This document shows positions 1 to 13,000 of a stretch of DNA of 64,000 nt, one piece after another (the first letter of the stretch is position 1; every line of letters begins with the position of its first letter). A model generated the notes under the pieces. The model ran no database searches. It saw nothing but the letters and a program-made list of their open reading frames with translations, and had not been told where the DNA came from. Location of the stretch: the NCBI GenBank assembly GCA_030533445.1, contig JARPUW010000561.1, forward strand, positions 372,001-436,000. Reading direction: 5' to 3'. Made by a program: the position numbers and the translations under genes. This stretch comes from Cyprinodon diabolis. Taxonomy: Eukaryota; Chordata; Actinopteri; Cyprinodontiformes; Cyprinodontidae.

Positions 1-236
1 GTCCATTAATGATACTGCCATGATCTTTTCTGGCAATCATCTAGAGCTGAAAACTAACAATATAAAGTAGATTTGAGCAGATGTTTTTGGTTCCAAGCTT
101 CAAATCAGAAGTTGAGGCCAAAACGCTCTTTTCACAGTGAGATAATGCCATTTTGGCCTCTGGAGTAGTAACAGACAAACCATTAATGATACAGCCATGA
201 TCTTTTCTGGCAATCATCTAGAGCTGAAAACTAACT

Positions 237-245
237 ATATAAAGT
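237..245 (+). promoter_or_regulatory. TATA-like TATATAAAG element, recurring in every monomer as TATAAAG
   Basis: Positions 59-65 read TATAAAG in the consensus, and the CTAT and AAATATA classes extend it to TATATAAAG. It resembles a Pol II TATA box, and the flanking TAAAGTAG is nearly invariant across the array. In A/T-rich DNA such a match is expected by chance, and no initiator or transcript start can be seen. It is listed only because the tract is conserved next to a highly variable one. Confidence 0.15.
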
Positions 246-290
246 AGATTTGGGCAGATGTTTTTGGTTCCAAGCTTCAAATCAGAAGTT

Positions 291-337
291 GAGGCCAAAA
301 CGCTCTTTTCACAGTGAGATAATGCCATTTTGGCATC
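291..337. repeat. Inverted repeat within the monomer (example copy with variant arm)
   Basis: In the consensus, GAGGCCAAAA at 112-121 and TTTTGGCCTC at 149-158 are perfect 10-bp inverted arms separated by 27 bases. They could pair as a hairpin in RNA or a cruciform in supercoiled DNA. This example is monomer 2, whose right arm has A156 (GGCATCT), leaving one mismatch; monomer 1 at 114-160 has the perfect form. Two common variants each weaken an arm: C112 (GTTCAGG) and A156. They are not compensatory, and both occur together at 27,970 and its copies. Confidence 0.7.
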
Positions 338-3300
338 TGGAGTTGTAACAGACAAACCATTAATGATACAGCCATGATCTTTTCTGGCAATCATCTAGAG
401 CTGAAAAATAACAATATAAAGTAGATTTGAGCAGATGTTTTTGGTTCCAAGCTTCAAATCAGAAGTTGAGGCCAAAACGCTCTTTTCACAGTGAGATAAT
501 GCCATTTTGGCCTCTGGAGTTGTAACAGACAAACCATTAATGATACAGCCATGATCTTTTCTGGCAATCATCTAGAGCTGAAAACTAACAATATAAAGTA
601 GATTTGAGCAGATGTTTTTGGTTCCAAGCTTCAAATCAGAAGTTGAGGCCAAAACGCTCTTTTTACAGTGAGATAATGCCATTTTGGCCTCTGGAGTAGT
701 AACAGACAAACCATTAATGATACAGCCATGATCTTTTCTGGCAATCATCTAGAGCTGAAAACTAACAATATAAAGTAGATTTGAGCAGATGTTTTTGGTT
801 CCAAGCTTCAAATCAGAAGTTGAGGCCAAAACGCTCTTTTCACAGTGAGATAATGCCATTTTGGCCTCTGGAGTTGTAACAGACAAACCATTAATGATAC
901 AGCCATGATCTTTTCTGGCAATCATCTAGAGCTGACAACTAACAATATAAAGTAGATTTGAGCAGATGTTTTTGGTTCCAAGCTTCAAATCAGAAGTTGA
1001 GGCCAAAACGCTCTTTTCACAGTGAGATAATGCCATTTTGGCCTCTGGAGTTGTAACAGACAAACCATTAATGATACAGCCATGATCTTTTCTGGCAATC
1101 ATCTAGAGCTGACAACTAACAATATAAAGTAGATTTGAGCAGATGTTTTTGGTTCCAAGCTTCAAATCAGAAGTTGAGGCCAAAACGCTCTTTTCACAGT
1201 GAGATAATGCCATTTTGGCCTCTGGAGTTGTAACAGACAAACCATTAATGATACAGCCATGATCTTTTCTGGCAATCATCTAGAGCTGAAAACTAACAAT
1301 ATAAAGTAGATTTGAGCAGATGTTTTTGGTTCCAAGCTTCAAATCAGAAGTTGAGGCCAAAACGCTCTTTTCACAGTGAGATAATGCCATTTTGGCCTCT
1401 GGAGTTGTAACAGACAAACCATTAATGATACAGCCATGATCTTTTCTGGCAATCATCTAGAGCTGAAAACTAACAATATAAAGTAGATTTGAGCAGATGT
1501 TTTTGGTTCCAAGCTTCAAAACAGAAGTTGAGGCCAAAACGCTCTTTTCACAGTGAGATAATGCAATTTTGGCCTCTGGAGTTGTAACAGACAAACCATT
1601 AATGATACAGCCATGATCTTTTCTGGCAATCATCTAGAGCTGAAAACTAACAATATAAAGTAGATTTGAGCAGATGTTTTTGGTTCCAAGCTTCAAATCA
1701 GAAGTTGAGGCCAAAACGCTCTTTTCACAGTGAGATAATGCCATTTTGGCCTCTGGAGTTGTAACAGACAAACCATTAATGATACAGCCATGATCTTTTC
1801 TGGCAATCATCTAGAGCTGAAAACTAACAATATAAAGTAGATTTGAGCAGATGTTTTTGGTTCCAAGCTTCAAATCAGAAGTTGAGGCCAAAACGCTCTT
1901 TTTACAGTGAGATAATGCCATTTTGGCCTCTGGAGTAGTAACAGACAAACCATTAATGATACAGCCATTATCTTTTCTGGCAATCATCTACAGCTGAAAA
2001 CTAACAATATAAAGTAGATTTGAGCAGATGTTTTTGGTTCCAAGCTTCAAATCAGAAGTTGAGGCCAAAACGCTCTTTTCACAGTGAGATAATGCCATTT
2101 TGGCATCTGGAGTTGTAACAGACAAACCATTAATGATACAGCCATGATCTTTTCTGGCAATCATCTAGAGCTGAAAAATAACAATATAAAGTAGATTTGA
2201 GCAGATGTTTTTGGTTCCAAGCTTCAAATCAGAAGTTGAGGCCAAAACGCTCTTTTCACAGTGAGATAATGCCATTTTGGCCTCTGGAGTTGTAACAGAC
2301 AAACCATTAATGATACAGCCATGATCTTTTCTGGCAATCATCTAGAGCTGAAAACTAACAATATAAAGTAGATTTGAGCAGATGTTTTTGGTTCCAAGCT
2401 TCAAATCAGAAGTTGAGGCCAAAACGCTCTTTTTACAGTGAGATAATGCCATTTTGGCCTCTGGAGTAGTAACAGACAAACCATTAATGATACAGCCATG
2501 ATCTTTTCTGGCAATCATCTAGAGCTGAAAACTAACAATATAAAGTAGATTTGAGCAGATGTTTTTGGTTCCAAGCTTCAAATCAGAAGTTGAGGCCAAA
2601 ACGCTCTTTTCACAGTGAGATAATGCCATTTTGGCCTCTGGAGTTGTAACAGACAAACCATTAATGATACAGCCATGATCTTTTCTGGCAATCATCTACC
2701 GCTGAAAACTAACAATATAAAGTAGATTTGAGCAGATGTTTTTGGTTCCAAGCTTCAAATCAGAAGTTGAGGCCAAAACGCTCTTTTTACAGTGAGATAA
2801 TGCCATTTTGGCCTCTGGAGTAGTAACAGACAAACCATTAATGATACAGCCATGATCTTTTCTGGCAATCATCTAGAGCTGAAAACTAACAATATAAAGT
2901 AGATTTGAGCAGATGTTTTTGGTTCCAAGCTTCAAATCAGAAGTTGAGGCCAAAACGCTCTTTTCACAGTGAGATAATGCCATTTTGGCCTCTGGAGTTG
3001 TAACAGACAAACCATTAATGATACAGCCATGATCTTTTCTGGCAATCATCTACCGCTGAAAACTAACAATATAAAGTAGATTTGAGCAGATGTTTTTGGT
3101 TCCAAGCTTCAAATCAGAAGTTGAGGCCAAAACGCTCTTTTTACAGTGAGATAATGCCATTTTGGCCTCTGGAGTAGTAACAGACAAACCATTAATGATA
3201 CAGCCATGATCTTTTCTGGCAATCATCTACCGCTGAAAACTAACAATATAAAGTAGATTTGAGCAGATGTTTTTGGTTCCAAGCTTCAAATCAGAAGTTG

Positions 3301-6300
3301 AGGCCAAAACGCTCTTTTTACAGTGAGATAATGCCATTTTGGCCTCTGGAGTAGTAACAGACAAACCATTAATGATACAGCCATGATCTTTTCTGGCAAT
3401 CATCTAGAGCTGAAAACTAACAATATAAAGTAGATTTGAGCAGATGTTTTTGGTTCCAAGCTTCAAAACAGAAGTTGAGGCCAAAACGCTCTTTTCACAG
3501 TGAGATAATGCCATTTTGGCCTCTGGAGTTGTAACAGACAAACCATTAATGATACTGCCATGATCTTTTCTGGCAATCATCTAGAGCTGAAAACTAACAA
3601 TATAAAGTAGATTTGAGCAGATGTTTTTGGTTCCAAGCTTCAAATCAGAAGTTGAGGCCAAAACGCTCTTTTCACAGTGAGATAATGCCATTTTGGCCTC
3701 TGGAGTTGTAACAGACAAACCATTAATGATACAGCCATGATCTTTTCTGGCAATCATCTAGAGCTGACAACTAACAATATAAAGTAGATTTGAGCAGATG
3801 TTTTTGGTTCCAAGCTTCAAATCAGAAGTTGAGGCCAAAACGCTCTTTTCACAGTGAGATAATGCCATTTTGGCCTCTGGAGTTGTAACAGACAAACCAT
3901 TAATGATACAGCCATGATCTTTTCTGGCAATCATCTAGAGCTGACAACTAACAATATAAAGTAGATTTGAGCAGATGTTTTTGGTTCCAAGCTTCAAAAC
4001 AGAAGTTGAGGCCAAAACGCTCTTTTCACAGTGAGATAATGCCATTTTGGCCTCTGGAGTTGTAACAGACAAACCATTAATGATACAGCCATAATCTTTT
4101 CTGGCAATCATCTACCGCTGAAAACTAACAATATAAAGTAGATTTGAGCAGATGTTTTTGGTTCCAAGCTTCAAATCAGAAGTTGAGGCCAAAACGCTCT
4201 TTTTACAGTGAGATAATGCCATTTTGGCCTCTGGAGTAGTAACAGACAAACCATTAATGATACAGCCATGATCTTTTCTTGCAATCATCTAGAGCTGAAA
4301 ACTAACAATATAAAGTAGATTTGAGCAGATGTTTTTGGTTCCAAGCTTCAAATCAGAAGTTGAGGCCAAAACGCTCTTTTCACAGTGAGATAATGCCATT
4401 TTGGCCTCTGGAGTTGTAACAGACAAACCATTAATGATACAGCCATGATCTTTTCTGGCAATCATCTACCGCTGAAAACTAACAATATAAAGTAGATTTG
4501 AGCAGATGTTTTTGGTTCCAAGCTTCAAATCAGAAGTTGAGGCCAAAACGCTCTTTTTACAGTGAGATAATGCCATTTTGGCCTCTGGAGTAGTAACAGA
4601 CAAACCATTAATGATACAGCCATAATCTTTTCTGGCAATCATCTAGAGCTGAAAACGAACAATATAAAGTAGATTTGAGCAGATGTTTTTGGTTCCAAGC
4701 TTCAAAACAGAAGTTGAGGCCAAAACGCTCTTTTCACAGTGAGATAATGCCATTTTGGCCTCTGGAGTTGTAACAGACAAACCATTAATGATACAGCCAT
4801 GATCTTTTCTGGCAATCATCTACCGCTGAAAACTAACAATATAAAGTAGATTTGAGCAGATGTTTTTGGTTCCAAGCTTCAAATCAGAAGTTGAGGCCAA
4901 AACGCTCTTTTCACAGTGAGATAATGCCATTTTGGCCTCTGGAGTAGTAACAGACAAACCATTAATGATACAGCCATGATCTTTTCTGGCAATCATCTAG
5001 AGCTGAAAACTAACTATATAAAGTAGATTTGGGCAGATGTTTTTGGTTCCAAGCTTCAAATCAGAAGTTCAGGCCAAAACGCTCTTTTCACAGTGAGATA
5101 ATGCCATTTTGGCCTCTGGAGTTGTAACAGACAAACCATTAATGATACAGCCATGATCTTTTCTGGCAATCATCTAGAGCTGAAAACTAACAATATAAAG
5201 TAGATTTGAGCAGATGTTTTTGGTTCCAAGCTTCAAAACAGAAGTTGAGGCCAAAACGCTCTTTTCACAGTGAGATAATGCCATTTTGGCCTCTGGAGTT
5301 GTAACAGACAAACCATTAATGATACAGCCATGATCTTTTCTGGCAATCATCTAGAGCTGAAAACTAACAATATAAAGTAGATTTGAGCAGATGTTTTTGG
5401 TTCCAAGCTTCAAAACAGAAGTTGAGGCCAAAACGCTCTTTTCACAGTGAGATAATGCAATTTTGGCCTCTGGAGTTGTAACAGACAAACCATTAATGAT
5501 ACAGCCATGATCTTTTCTGGCAATCATCTAGAGCTGAAAACTAACAATATAAAGTAGATTTGAGCAGATGTTTTTGGTTCCAAGCTTCAAATCAGAAGTT
5601 GAGGCCAAAACGCTCTTTTCACAGTGAGATAATGCCATTTTGGCCTCTGGAGTTGTAACAGACAAACCATTAATGATACAGCCATGATCTTTTCTGGCAA
5701 TCATCTAGAGCTGAAAACTAACAATATAAAGTAGATTTGAGCAGATGTTTTTGGTTCCAAGCTTCAAATCAGAAGTTGAGGCCAAAACGCTCTTTTTACA
5801 GTGAGATAATGCCATTTTGGCCTCTGGAGTAGTAACAGACAAACCATTAATGATACAGCCATGATCTTTTCTGGCAATCATCTAGAGCTGAAAACTAACT
5901 ATATAAAGTAGATTTGGGCAGATGTTTTTGGTTCCAAGCTTCAAATCAGAAGTTGAGGCCAAAACGCTCTTTTCACAGTGAGATAATGCCATTTTGGCAT
6001 CTGGAGTTGTAACAGACAAACCATTAATGATACAGCCATGATCTTTTCTGGCAATCATCTAGAGCTGAAAAATAACAATATAAAGTAGATTTGAGCAGAT
6101 GTTTTTGGTTCCAAGCTTCAAATCAGAAGTTGAGGCCAAAACGCTCTTTTCACAGTGAGATAATGCCATTTTGGCCTCTGGAGTTGTAACAGACAAACCA
6201 TTAATGATACAGCCATGATCTTTTCTGGCAATCATCTACCGCTGAAAACTAACAATATAAAGTAGATTTGAGCAGATGTTTTTGGTTCCAAGCTTCAAAT

Positions 6301-8049
6301 CAGAAGTTGAGGCCAAAACGCTCTTTTTACAGTGAGATAATGCCATTTTGGCCTCTGGAGTAGTAACAGACAAACCATTAATGATACAGCCATGATCTTT
6401 TCTGGCAATCATCTAGAGCTGAAAACTAACAATATAAAGTAGATTTGAGCAGATGTTTTTGGTTCCAAGCTTCAAAACAGAAGTTGAGGCCAAAACGCTC
6501 TTTTCACAGTGAGATAATGCCATTTTGGCCTCTAGAGTTGTAACAGACAGTCCATTAATGATACTGCCATGATCTTTTCTGGCAATCATCTAGAGCTGAA
6601 AACTAACAATATAAAGTAGATTTGAGCAGATGTTTTTGGTTCCAAGCTTCAAATCAGAAGTTGAGGCCAAAACGCTCTTTTCACAGTGAGATAATGCCAT
6701 TTTGGCCTCTGGAGTAGTAACAGACAAACCATTAATGATACAGCCATGATCTTTTCTGGCAATCATCTAGAGCTGAAAACTAACTATATAAAGTAGATTT
6801 GGGCAGATGTTTTTGGTTCCAAGCTTCAAATCAGAAGTTGAGGCCAAAACGCTCTTTTCACAGTGAGATAATGCCATTTTGGCATCTGGAGTTGTAACAG
6901 ACAAACCATTAATGATACAGCCATGATCTTTTCTGGCAATCATCTAGAGCTGAAAACTAACAATATAAAGTAGATTTGAGCAGATGTTTTTGGTTCCAAG
7001 CTTCAAAACAGAAGTTGAGGCCAAAACGCTCTTTTCACAGTGAGATAATGCCATTTTGGCCTCTAGAGTTGTAACAGACAGTCCATTAATGATACTGCCA
7101 TGATCTTTTCTGGCAATCATCTAGAGCTGAAAACTAACAATATAAAGTAGATTTGAGCAGATGTTTTTGGTTCCAAGCTTCAAATCAGAAGTTGAGGCCA
7201 AAACGCTCTTTTCACAGTGAGATAATGCCATTTTGGCATCTGGAGTTGTAACAGACAAACCATTAATGATACAGCCATGATCTTTTCTGGCAATCATCTA
7301 GAGCTGAAAACTAACAATATAAAGTAGATTTGAGCAGATGTTTTTGGTTCCAAGCTTCAAAACAGAAGTTGAGGCCAAAACGCTCTTTTCACAGTGAGAT
7401 AATGCCATTTTGGCCTCTAGAGTTGTAACAGACAGTCCATTAATGATACTGCCATGATCTTTTCTGGCAATCATCTAGAGCTGAAAACTAACAATATAAA
7501 GTAGATTTGAGCAGATGTTTTTGGTTCCAAGCTTCAAAACAGAAGTTGAGGCCAAAACGCTCTTTTCACAGTGAGATAATGCAATTTTGGCCTCTGGAGT
7601 TGTAACAGACAAACCATTAATGATACAGCCATGATCTTTTCTGGCAATCATCTAGAGCTGAAAACTAACAATATAAAGTAGATTTGAGCAGATGTTTTTG
7701 GTTCCAAGCTTCAAATCAGAAGTTGAGGCCAAAACGCTCTTTTCACAGTGAGATAATGCCATTTTGGCCTCTGGAGTTGTAACAGACAAACCATTAATGA
7801 TACAGCCATGATCTTTTCTGGCAATCATCTAGAGCTGAAAACTAACAATATAAAGTAGATTTGAGCAGATGTTTTTGGTTCCAAGCTTCAAATCAGAAGT
7901 TGAGGCCAAAACGCTCTTTTTACAGTGAGATAATGCCATTTTGGCCTCTGGAGTAGTAACAGACAAACCATTAATGATACAGCCATGATCTTTTCTGGCA
8001 ATCATCTAGAGCTGAAAACTAACAATATAAAGTAGATTTGAGCAGATGT

Positions 8050-8056
8050 TTTTTGG
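8050..8056. other. Single-T insertion shifting the monomer register by +1
   Basis: Monomer 7,968 reads six T residues where the consensus has five (GATGTTTTTTGG), making it 178 bp. It is the only length change I see in the first 52 kb. Homopolymer slippage in vivo or a sequencing error in a homopolymer run would look the same; it is not shared with any other copy, which fits either. Confidence 0.8.
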
Positions 8057-10092
8057 TTCCAAGCTTCAAATCAGAAGTTGAGGCCAAAACGCTCTTTTCA
8101 CAGTGAGATAATGCCATTTTGGCCTCTGGAGTTGTAACAGACAAACCATTAATGATACAGCCATGATCTTTTCTGGCAATCATCTAGAGCTGAAAACTAA
8201 CAATATAAAGTAGATTTGAGCAGATGTTTTTGGTTCCAAGCTTCAAATCAGAAGTTGAGGCCAAAACGCTCTTTTTACAGTGAGATAATGCCATTTTGGC
8301 CTCTGGAGTAGTAACAGACAAACCATTAATGATACAGCCATGATCTTTTCTGGCAATCATCTACAGCTGAAAACTAACAATATAAAGTAGATTTGAGCAG
8401 ATGTTTTTGGTTCCAAGCTTCAAATCAGAAGTTGAGGCCAAAACGCTCTTTTCACAGTGAGATAATGCCATTTTGGCATCTGGAGTTGTAACAGACAAAC
8501 CATTAATGATACAGCCATGATCTTTTCTGGCAATCATCTAGAGCTGAAAAATAACAATATAAAGTAGATTTGAGCAGATGTTTTTGGTTCCAAGCTTCAA
8601 ATCAGAAGTTGAGGCCAAAACGCTCTTTTCACAGTGAGATAATGCCATTTTGGCCTCTGGAGTTGTAACAGACAAACCATTAATGATACAGCCATGATCT
8701 TTTCTGGCAATCATCTAGAGCTGAAAACTAACAATATAAAGTAGATTTGAGCAGATGTTTTTGGTTCCAAGCTTCAAATCAGAAGTTGAGGCCAAAACGC
8801 TCTTTTTACAGTGAGATAATGCCATTTTGGCCTCTGGAGTAGTAACAGACAAACCATTAATGATACAGCCATGATCTTTTCTGGCAATCATCTAGAGCTG
8901 AAAACTAACAATATAAAGTAGATTTGAGCAGATGTTTTTGGTTCCAAGCTTCAAATCAGAAGTTGAGGCCAAAACGCTCTTTTCACAGTGAGATAATGCC
9001 ATTTTGGCCTCTGGAGTTGTAACAGACAAACCATTAATGATACAGCCATGATCTTTTCTGGCAATCATCTACCGCTGAAAACTAACAATATAAAGTAGAT
9101 TTGAGCAGATGTTTTTGGTTCCAAGCTTCAAATCAGAAGTTGAGGCCAAAACGCTCTTTTTACAGTGAGATAATGCCATTTTGGCCTCTGGAGTAGTAAC
9201 AGACAAACCATTAATGATACAGCCATGATCTTTTCTGGCAATCATCTAGAGCTGAAAACTAACAATATAAAGTAGATTTGAGCAGATGTTTTTGGTTCCA
9301 AGCTTCAAATCAGAAGTTGAGGCCAAAACGCTCTTTTCACAGTGAGATAATGCCATTTTGGCCTCTGGAGTTGTAACAGACAAACCATTAATGATACAGC
9401 CATGATCTTTTCTGGCAATCATCTACCGCTGAAAACTAACAATATAAAGTAGATTTGAGCAGATGTTTTTGGTTCCAAGCTTCAAATCAGAAGTTGAGGC
9501 CAAAACGCTCTTTTTACAGTGAGATAATGCCATTTTGGCCTCTGGAGTAGTAACAGACAAACCATTAATGATACAGCCATGATCTTTTCTGGCAATCATC
9601 TAGAGCTGAAAACTAACAATATAAAGTAGATTTGAGCAGATGTTTTTGGTTCCAAGCTTCAAAACAGAAGTTGAGGCCAAAACGCTCTTTTCACAGTGAG
9701 ATAATGCCATTTTGGCCTCTGGAGTTGTAACAGACAAACCATTAATGATACAGCCATGATCTTTTCTGGCAATCATCTAGAGCTGACAACTAACAATATA
9801 AAGTAGATTTGAGCAGATGTTTTTGGTTCCAAGCTTCAAATCAGAAGTTGAGGCCAAAACGCTCTTTTCACAGTGAGATAATGCCATTTTGGCCTCTGGA
9901 GTTGTAACAGACAAACCATTAATGATACAGCCATGATCTTTTCTGGCAATCATCTAGAGCTGAAAACTAACAATATAAAGTAGATTTGAGCAGATGTTTT
10001 TGGTTCCAAGCTTCAAATCAGAAGTTGAGGCCAAAACGCTCTTTTCACAGTGAGATAATGCCATTTTGGCCTCTGGAGTTGTAACAGACAAA

Positions 10093-13000
10093 CCATTAAT
10101 GATACAGCCATGATCTTTTCTGGCAATCATCTAGAGCTGAAAACTAACAATATAAAGTAGATTTGAGCAGATGTTTTTGGTTCCAAGCTTCAAAACAGAA
10201 GTTGAGGCCAAAACGCTCTTTTCACAGTGACATAATGCAATTTTGGCCTCTGGAGTTGTAACAGACAAACCATTAATGATACAGCCATGATCTTTTCTGG
10301 CAATCATCTAGAGCTGAAAACTAACAATATAAAGTAGATTTGAGCAGATGTTTTTGGTTCCAAGCTTCAAATCAGAAGTTGAGGCCAAAACGCTCTTTTC
10401 ACAGTGAGATAATGCCATTTTGGCCTCTGGAGTTGTAACAGACAAACCATTAATGATACAGCCATGATCTTTTCTGGCAATCATCTAGAGCTGAAAACTA
10501 ACAATATAAAGTAGATTTGAGCAGATGTTTTTGGTTCCAAGCTTCAAATCAGAAGTTGAGGCCAAAACGCTCTTTTTACAGTGAGATAATGCCATTTTGG
10601 CCTCTGGAGTAGTAACAGACAAACCATTAATGATACAGCCATTATCTTTTCTGGCAATCATCTACAGCTGAAAACTAACAATATAAAGTAGATTTGAGCA
10701 GATGTTTTTGGTTCCAAGCTTCAAATCAGAAGTTGAGGCCAAAACGCTCTTTTCACAGTGAGATAATGCCATTTTGGCATCTGGAGTTGTAACAGACAAA
10801 CCATTAATGATACAGCCATGATCTTTTCTGGCAATCATCTAGAGCTGAAAAATAACAATATAAAGTAGATTTGAGCAGATGTTTTTGGTTCCAAGCTTCA
10901 AATCAGAAGTTGAGGCCAAAACGCTCTTTTCACAGTGAGATAATGCCATTTTGGCCTCTGGAGTTGTAACAGACAAACCATTAATGATACAGCCATGATC
11001 TTTTCTGGCAATCATCTAGAGCTGAAAACTAACAATATAAAGTAGATTTGAGCAGATGTTTTTGGTTCCAAGCTTCAAATCAGAAGTTGAGGCCAAAACG
11101 CTCTTTTTACAGTGAGATAATGCCATTTTGGCCTCTGGAGTAGTAACAGACAAACCATTAATGATACAGCCATGATCTTTTCTGGCAATCATCTAGAGCT
11201 GAAAACTAACAATATAAAGTAGATTTGAGCAGATGTTTTTGGTTCCAAGCTTCAAATCAGAAGTTGAGGCCAAAACGCTCTTTTCACAGTGAGATAATGC
11301 CATTTTGGCCTCTGGAGTTGTAACAGACAAACCATTAATGATACAGCCATGATCTTTTCTGGCAATCATCTACCGCTGAAAACTAACAATATAAAGTAGA
11401 TTTGAGCAGATGTTTTTGGTTCCAAGCTTCAAATCAGAAGTTGAGGCCAAAACGCTCTTTTTACAGTGAGATAATGCCATTTTGGCCTCTGGAGTAGTAA
11501 CAGACAAACCATTAATGATACAGCCATGATCTTTTCTGGCAATCATCTAGAGCTGAAAACTAACAATATAAAGTAGATTTGAGCAGATGTTTTTGGTTCC
11601 AAGCTTCAAATCAGAAGTTGAGGCCAAAACGCTCTTTTCACAGTGAGATAATGCCATTTTGGCCTCTGGAGTTGTAACAGACAAACCATTAATGATACAG
11701 CCATGATCTTTTCTGGCAATCATCTACCGCTGAAAACTAACAATATAAAGTAGATTTGAGCAGATGTTTTTGGTTCCAAGCTTCAAATCAGAAGTTGAGG
11801 CCAAAACGCTCTTTTTACAGTGAGATAATGCCATTTTGGCCTCTGGAGTAGTAACAGACAAACCATTAATGATACAGCCATGATCTTTTCTGGCAATCAT
11901 CTAGAGCTGAAAACTAACAATATAAAGTAGATTTGAGCAGATGTTTTTGGTTCCAAGCTTCAAAACAGAAGTTGAGGCCAAAACGCTCTTTTCACAGTGA
12001 GATAATGCCATTTTGGCCTCTAGAGTTGTAACAGACAGTCCATTAATGATACTGCCATGATCTTTTCTGGCAATCATCTAGAGCTGAAAACTAACAATAT
12101 AAAGTAGATTTGAGCAGATGTTTTTGGTTCCAAGCTTCAAATCAGAAGTTGAGGCCAAAACGCTCTTTTCACAGTGAGATAATGCCATTTTGGCCTCTGG
12201 AGTAGTAACAGACAAACCATTAATGATACAGCCATGATCTTTTCTGGCAATCATCTAGAGCTGAAAACTAACTATATAAAGTAGATTTGGGCAGATGTTT
12301 TTGGTTCCAAGCTTCAAATCAGAAGTTGAGGCCAAAACGCTCTTTTCACAGTGAGATAATGCCATTTTGGCATCTGGAGTTGTAACAGACAAACCATTAA
12401 TGATACAGCCATGATCTTTTCTGGCAATCATCTAGAGCTGAAAACTAACAATATAAAGTAGATTTGAGCAGATGTTTTTGGTTCCAAGCTTCAAATCAGA
12501 AGTTGAGGCCAAAACGCTCTTTTCACAGTGAGATAATGCCATTTTGGCCTCTGGAGTTGTAACAGACAAACCATTAATGATACAGCCATGATCTTTTCTG
12601 GCAATCATCTAGAGCTGAAAACTAACAATATAAAGTAGATTTGAGCAGATGTTTTTGGTTCCAAGCTTCAAATCAGAAGTTGAGGCCAAAACGCTCTTTT
12701 TACAGTGAGATAATGCCATTTTGGCCTCTGGAGTAGTAACAGACAAACCATTAATGATACAGCCATGATCTTTTCTGGCAATCATCTAGAGCTGAAAACT
12801 AACAATATAAAGTAGATTTGAGCAGATGTTTTTGGTTCCAAGCTTCAAATCAGAAGTTGAGGCCAAAACGCTCTTTTCACAGTGAGATAATGCCATTTTG
12901 GCCTCTGGAGTTGTAACAGACAAACCATTAATGATACAGCCATGATCTTTTCTGGCAATCATCTAGAGCTGAAAACTAACAATATAAAGTAGATTTGAGC

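Larger units (their letters stand above)
180..356 (+). repeat. Example satellite monomer (177 bp)
   Basis: This is one full repeat unit, given to fix the numbering (CCATTAATG is position 1). Landmarks of the consensus are: near-invariant CTTTTCTGGCAAT at 23-35; a variable tract at 41-57; TAAAGTAG at 61-68; TTCCAAGCTTCAAA at about 89-102, including the HindIII-type AAGCTT at 93-98; an inverted repeat with arms at 112-121 and 149-158; and a single CpG at 122-123. This copy has the T57/G74 variant pair (CTATAT and TTTGGG) and A156 (GGCATCT). Monomer identity appears very high; most copies differ from the consensus at only a few of the recurrent diagnostic sites. Confidence 0.95.
3..10092. repeat. 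Domain A, left part: rearranged 21-mer HOR copies
   Basis: Monomers 1-57. The variant order follows the 21-monomer HOR seen intact further right but is broken up. The monomer with CAG at 42-44 plus A156 occurs at 1,950 and again 36 monomers later at 8,323. Two-monomer cassettes (A103 with CAGTCC at the end, followed by an ACTG start) are reiterated at about 6,375-7,613, and CCG/TTTTTAC monomers alternate with GAG/TTTTCAC monomers at 2,481-3,365 and 8,854-9,561. Copy 24 (4,074) combines CATAAT with CCG, and copy 27 (4,605) combines CATAAT with an ACGAAC change. The pattern suggests several deletions and duplications superimposed on the HOR. Confidence 0.75.

Noticed and set aside
89..103. TTGGTTCCAA and CTTC-GAAG short dyads as regulatory sites
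   Set aside because: Arms are only 4 bp, as expected by chance in a 177-bp sequence, and the surrounding conservation does not single them out.
1..177. Origin of the monomer from an internal dimer of about 88 bp
   Set aside because: Only short resemblances are visible, such as CCATTAATGAT against TAATGCCATT. The two halves do not align over any useful length.
8050..8056. The extra T as a functional frameshift
   Set aside because: It is a single unshared homopolymer change in non-coding satellite DNA and could be slippage or a sequencing error.
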